Shown one piece after another: positions 6,240 through 6,280 of a DNA stretch of 6,280 nucleotides. The translations under genes were made by a program, and so were the position numbers. Below the pieces are notes generated by a model. It ran no database searches. It had not been told where the DNA came from and saw nothing but the letters and a program-made list of their open reading frames with translations. This DNA is from Oceanospirillaceae bacterium (GTDB taxonomy: Bacteria > Pseudomonadota > Gammaproteobacteria > Pseudomonadales > Balneatricaceae): contig DNNY01000194.1 in NCBI GenBank assembly GCA_003497765.1, positions 13,698 to 19,977 on the forward strand, in the 5' to 3' direction. The first letter of the stretch is position 1. Each line of letters starts with the position of its first letter.

Positions 6240-6280
6240 TTACTGGCCTGGCGTTCGTTGCATTTGCCGGACTGTGCATA
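6240..6280 (-). CDS. Possible C-terminal tail of an unidentified gene entering from the right
   Basis: One minus-strand frame is open from the window edge and stops at TAA (6240-6242), 2 bases before the hairpin at 6222-6237. The 12 visible codons read CTVRQMQRTPGQ. A stop codon directly followed by a terminator-like hairpin is what the end of a gene looks like, but 12 codons prove nothing and no family can be named. Confidence 0.2.
   Translation of the reverse strand, partial: CTVRQMQRTPGQ

Larger units (their letters stand above)
6211..6280. mobile_element. Presumed tip of a tRNA-integrated element, continuing beyond the window
   Basis: These last 70 bases sit where the 5' half of tRNA-Arg(ACG) should be and bear no similarity to it. 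On integration into a tRNA gene the element carries its own copy of the 3' end, and the displaced original 3' end stays at the far junction with the element on its 5' side. The geometry here therefore puts the element to the right, with the T2SS side being the original chromosome downstream of the tRNA. No integrase or other element gene can be identified in so short a piece. Confidence 0.4.

Noticed and set aside
6127..6279. A 50-codon minus-strand frame starting at ATG (6279) and running through the tRNA fragment (with RRSEVRILSGAP)
   Set aside because: The RSEVRILSGAP string is the well-known spurious translation of a tRNA 3' end; the frame lies mostly over tRNA and AT-rich spacer and has no support as a gene.
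6211..6280. Group I intron interrupting the tRNA at the anticodon loop
   Set aside because: Known bacterial tRNA introns sit in other tRNAs (for example Leu-UAA, Arg-CCU, Ile-CAU), and the 70 visible bases show no recognisable intron 3' core. It cannot be fully excluded without sequence to the right.
1..6280. CRISPR arrays, insertion sequences, toxin-antitoxin pairs or unusual fusions within the secretion genes
   Set aside because: No regularly spaced repeats, transposase-like frames or extra domains were seen; the five gsp genes are of normal length and domain layout.

Overview
The window holds the front half of a type II secretion system (T2SS) operon. All genes read right to left on the minus strand in the classic order gspC-gspD-gspE-gspF-gspG; gspG is cut by the left edge. 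Gene order, protein lengths (GspC 306, GspD 648, GspE 488 aa, GspF about 414) and signature motifs are those of a gammaproteobacterium. The DNA looks moderately AT-rich, as in many marine or aquatic members, but genus cannot be read from this sequence.

Layout: 1-263 gspG (first 87 residues), 275-1519 gspF (or to 1528), 1512-2978 gspE, 2982-4928 gspD, 4925-5845 gspC. The genes are packed with overlaps or gaps of at most 11 bases and no internal terminator was seen, so they should be one transcript. GspC and GspD overlap by ATGA, and gspE and gspF lack clear ribosome binding sites, which suggests translational coupling. A promoter-like pair (TTGACT, 17 bases, TATTTT) sits just ahead of gspC.

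How they work together: GspC spans the inner membrane and contacts the outer-membrane secretin GspD through its HR domain. GspE is the cytoplasmic ATPase, GspF is the inner-membrane platform protein it works on, and GspG is the major pseudopilin. The pseudopilus pushes folded exoproteins through GspD. The minor pseudopilins, GspL, GspM, the prepilin peptidase and the exported substrates would lie outside the window.

Right end (5846-6280): after about 120 bases of promoter region there is a start-less 43-codon coding-like remnant (5970-6101), an AT-rich stretch, and then the 3' part of a tRNA-Arg(ACG) gene on the minus strand, from the anticodon loop to an encoded CCA (6166-6210). The 5' half is missing: tRNA similarity stops exactly at the edge of the anticodon loop, inside a 5-3-5 palindrome. 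This is what the displaced end of a tRNA-integrated mobile element looks like. The last 70 bases would then be the tip of such an element, whose body lies to the right. This is the most interesting observation; the T2SS genes are ordinary apart from a few substitutions at usually conserved positions. I see no evidence of a previously undescribed system inside the window.
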